64,000 bases of DNA. It comes from JADGGM01 sp025449955 (GTDB lineage Bacteria > Gemmatimonadota > Gemmatimonadetes > Gemmatimonadales > Gemmatimonadaceae). Shown one piece after another: positions 62,809 to 64,000 of this stretch. Positions within the stretch are counted from its first letter, which is position 1, and each line of letters opens with the position of its first letter. The stretch is taken from assembly GCA_036554285.1 (NCBI GenBank), contig DATBNO010000016.1:62001-126000 (forward strand). Reading direction: 5' to 3'. Position numbers and translations under genes: made by a program. The notes below the pieces were generated by a model. That model did not search any database. It worked only from the letters and a program-made list of their open reading frames with translations, and was not told where the DNA came from.

Positions 62809-63863
62809 AAGTCGCGCATCCGAACGGCGAGGACGGTGGCGTCATCACGTCCGCGAGTAAAATCACGGAACAGCGTTCCGGCAACGAGCGCCGGATGACG
62901 CGCCATGAGTCCGGGGTACGTGCCTAACTGCCAGCGTGCCTTGATGCCGTCGGAGTGCATGATGAGGCATGCTTTGCCGATCCACGGATAGATGAACTCG
63001 CGCACCGCACGCATTTCATGGCCGGCGATGCCGTTGAGCGACGCGAGACTCTTCGCGTCGTCGTGCGACACGATGACGCCGGAGATGTTGCCGATGCCGG
63101 CGAACGTGAGACGCTGCTCCGACGGAACGATCTCGGCGACGGCGAGCGCGGCGCCTCTCGTGCCGCGCATGGCACCGTGCGCGGCCTCGATGATGCGGGA
63201 CGGCGAATGTCGCGCATGTTGTTCGGCCGTTCGGATGGCCGTCTCGGCGGCTCGTGCGGCATCAGCGCCGTGGCCCAGGCCATCGGCGAGCACGACGAGC
63301 GCGCGATGCTCCGTGCGATCGATGAGCCACGCGTCTCCGCAGGCACGCTCGGACGCCATGGGCAGGCACACCACTCCCGTAGCGCCGGGATCCGCCTCTC
63401 CTGTGAGGGAGCGCTGGCTGGCATGGACGCGCGCGAAGAGCGTCGTGCCGGTTTCGGGCGCGGAGTACACATCGAACTCGGTCGCCATACGCCGCATCGC
63501 GCCTAACCCGTGGCCCGCCGAGCCGGCCGTCGAGTATCCATCGGACATGGCCTTGGCGAGGTCGCGAATGCCCGGACCCTTGTCGAGCGCGAGGAGCTCG
63601 ACCGCGGAGGGTGGCGTGCCGACGAGCCGCAGCAGGATGATGCCTTCGGCGGCATGGCGCGCGAGATTGGTGGCCGCCTCGGTCACGATCACGGCGAGCG
63701 TGCCGAGCTCGTTCTCGCCGAAGCCGGCGGTCACGCCTAACGCATTGGCGCGGCGGCGGACCTCGCCCACGTGACTCGGGTCCGACACCGTCAGCGCGAT
63801 GGACGCGGGGCCGCCTAACGATTCGCCTAACGCTGGAGTCGAGCTCGACTCGGCCGTCGCCAC
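62805..63863 (-). CDS. ATP-binding SpoIIE-type phosphatase (RsbX-like)
   Basis: 352 aa, GTG 63863. The N-terminal half (about 25-150) is an anti-sigma-factor-type ATPase: ELGTLAVIVTEAATNLARHAAEG, DKGPGIRD, TAGSAGHGLGAMRRMA. The C-terminal half (165-350) is a PP2C/SpoIIE-like phosphatase: GDAWLIDRTEHRALVVLADGLGHGADAARAAE with metal-binding Asp residues, and IMHSDGIKARW. In stressosome modules such proteins dephosphorylate RsbR/RsbS. It starts one base after the RsbT stop codon. Confidence 0.9.
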   Translation of the reverse strand: MATAESSSTPALGESLGGPASIALTVSDPSHVGEVRRRANALGVTAGFGENELGTLAVIVTEAATNLARHAAEGIILLRLVGTPPSAVELLALDKGPGIRDLAKAMSDGYSTAGSAGHGLGAMRRMATEFDVYSAPETGTTLFARVHASQRSLTGEADPGATGVVCLPMASERACGDAWLIDRTEHRALVVLADGLGHGADAARAAETAIRTAEQHARHSPSRIIEAAHGAMRGTRGAALAVAEIVPSEQRLTFAGIGNISGVIVSHDDAKSLASLNGIAGHEMRAVREFIYPWIGKACLIMHSDGIKARWQLGTYPGLMARHPALVAGTLFRDFTRGRDDATVLAVRMRDL

Positions 63864-63864
63864 G

Positions 63865-64000
63865 CTACCTCCACCTGGTGATCGTCACGCGCGTGCCCTC
63901 GCCCGCGCGCGACCACAAGTCGAATTCGTTGGACAGCCGCTTCGCGCCGCCCAAGCCGAGGCCCAGACCGTTGCCTGTCGTGAACCCGTCGGTCAACGCG
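63865..64000 (-). CDS. rsbT: RsbT-like serine kinase, C-terminal end (partial)
   Basis: The window cuts the gene; 44 codons plus the stop are visible. They read GFTTGNGLGLGLGGAKRLSNEF and GEGTRVTITRW, the G2 box and terminal strand of RsbT. RsbT phosphorylates stressosome proteins and activates RsbU-type phosphatases. Genes for RsbR and RsbS are expected beyond 64000, on the basis of known operon order. The stop at 63865 is one base from the phosphatase start. Confidence 0.85.
   Translation of the reverse strand, partial: ALTDGFTTGNGLGLGLGGAKRLSNEFDLWSRAGEGTRVTITRWR

Overview
This window looks like chromosome from a G+C-rich, Gram-negative (diderm) heterotroph. My best guess is a member of the Gemmatimonadota (Gemmatimonadaceae-like). 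This rests on gene content and style, not on a marker gene. Supporting features are many exported lipoproteins, an RND/TolC efflux operon, futalosine-pathway menaquinone synthesis (MqnD), a type III glutamine synthetase beside a type I enzyme, a SARP/BTAD regulator with a TolB-like tail, PD40 propellers, and many two-component proteins. No rRNA, tRNA, CRISPR array, insertion sequence or prophage was recognised. Coding density is high, and many adjacent genes overlap by ATGA, GTGA or TGATG.

Layout. 0.1-13 kb: M28 peptidase, degenerate Fe-hydrogenase-like protein, Crp/Fnr regulator with an overlapping alpha/beta hydrolase, lipoprotein, MBL-fold and aldo/keto reductase pair, fatty-acid desaturase, YggX-like protein overlapping a NagZ-like lipoprotein, NrtR-like regulator. 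13-27 kb: stand-alone LigD-type polymerase, cold-shock protein, two zinc-ribbon proteins, stomatin-like SPFH protein, PD40 lipoprotein, S41 protease, plasmid-type RPA initiator, SDR, giant Lhr helicase, MerR regulator. 27-36.7 kb: acidic/lysine-rich histone-like protein, three-gene RND efflux operon, HD-GYP response regulator, mqnD, zinc-ribbon/TPR membrane protein. 36.8-48.5 kb: glnA (GSI), TPR lipoprotein, an operon of lipoprotein plus NtrY-like kinase plus NtrC-like activator, small membrane protein, NAGPA-type protein, coiled-coil exported protein, glnN (GSIII). 48.8-64 kb: OmpA-family protein, SARP regulator, substrate-binding lipoprotein overlapping a chemoreceptor, YbjQ, ICL/PEPM-family enzyme, EttA, and an Rsb-like signalling operon (RsbT end, SpoIIE-type phosphatase, two histidine kinases) running off the right edge.

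The strongest unexplained signal is genome-scale. The heptamer GTTAGGC/GCCTAAC occurs about 80 times (counted by eye, both orientations), inside and between genes. Independent-base expectation is only about 5-10. It forms a perfect inverted-repeat terminator at 6401-6441, sits in another terminator loop, and accounts for nearly all TTA leucine codons I noticed. This resembles the behaviour of DNA-uptake or other architectural genome-wide motifs.

Three regulatory arrangements also stand out. Two identical-arm palindromes (GTGTCC-N4-GGACAC) lie upstream of a sigma-54-like element and a TPR lipoprotein gene, just beyond the gene for an NtrC-type activator. A long hairpin touches the ribosome-binding site of the YggX-like gene. 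A near-consensus palindrome overlaps the -35 region of the nrtR-like gene.
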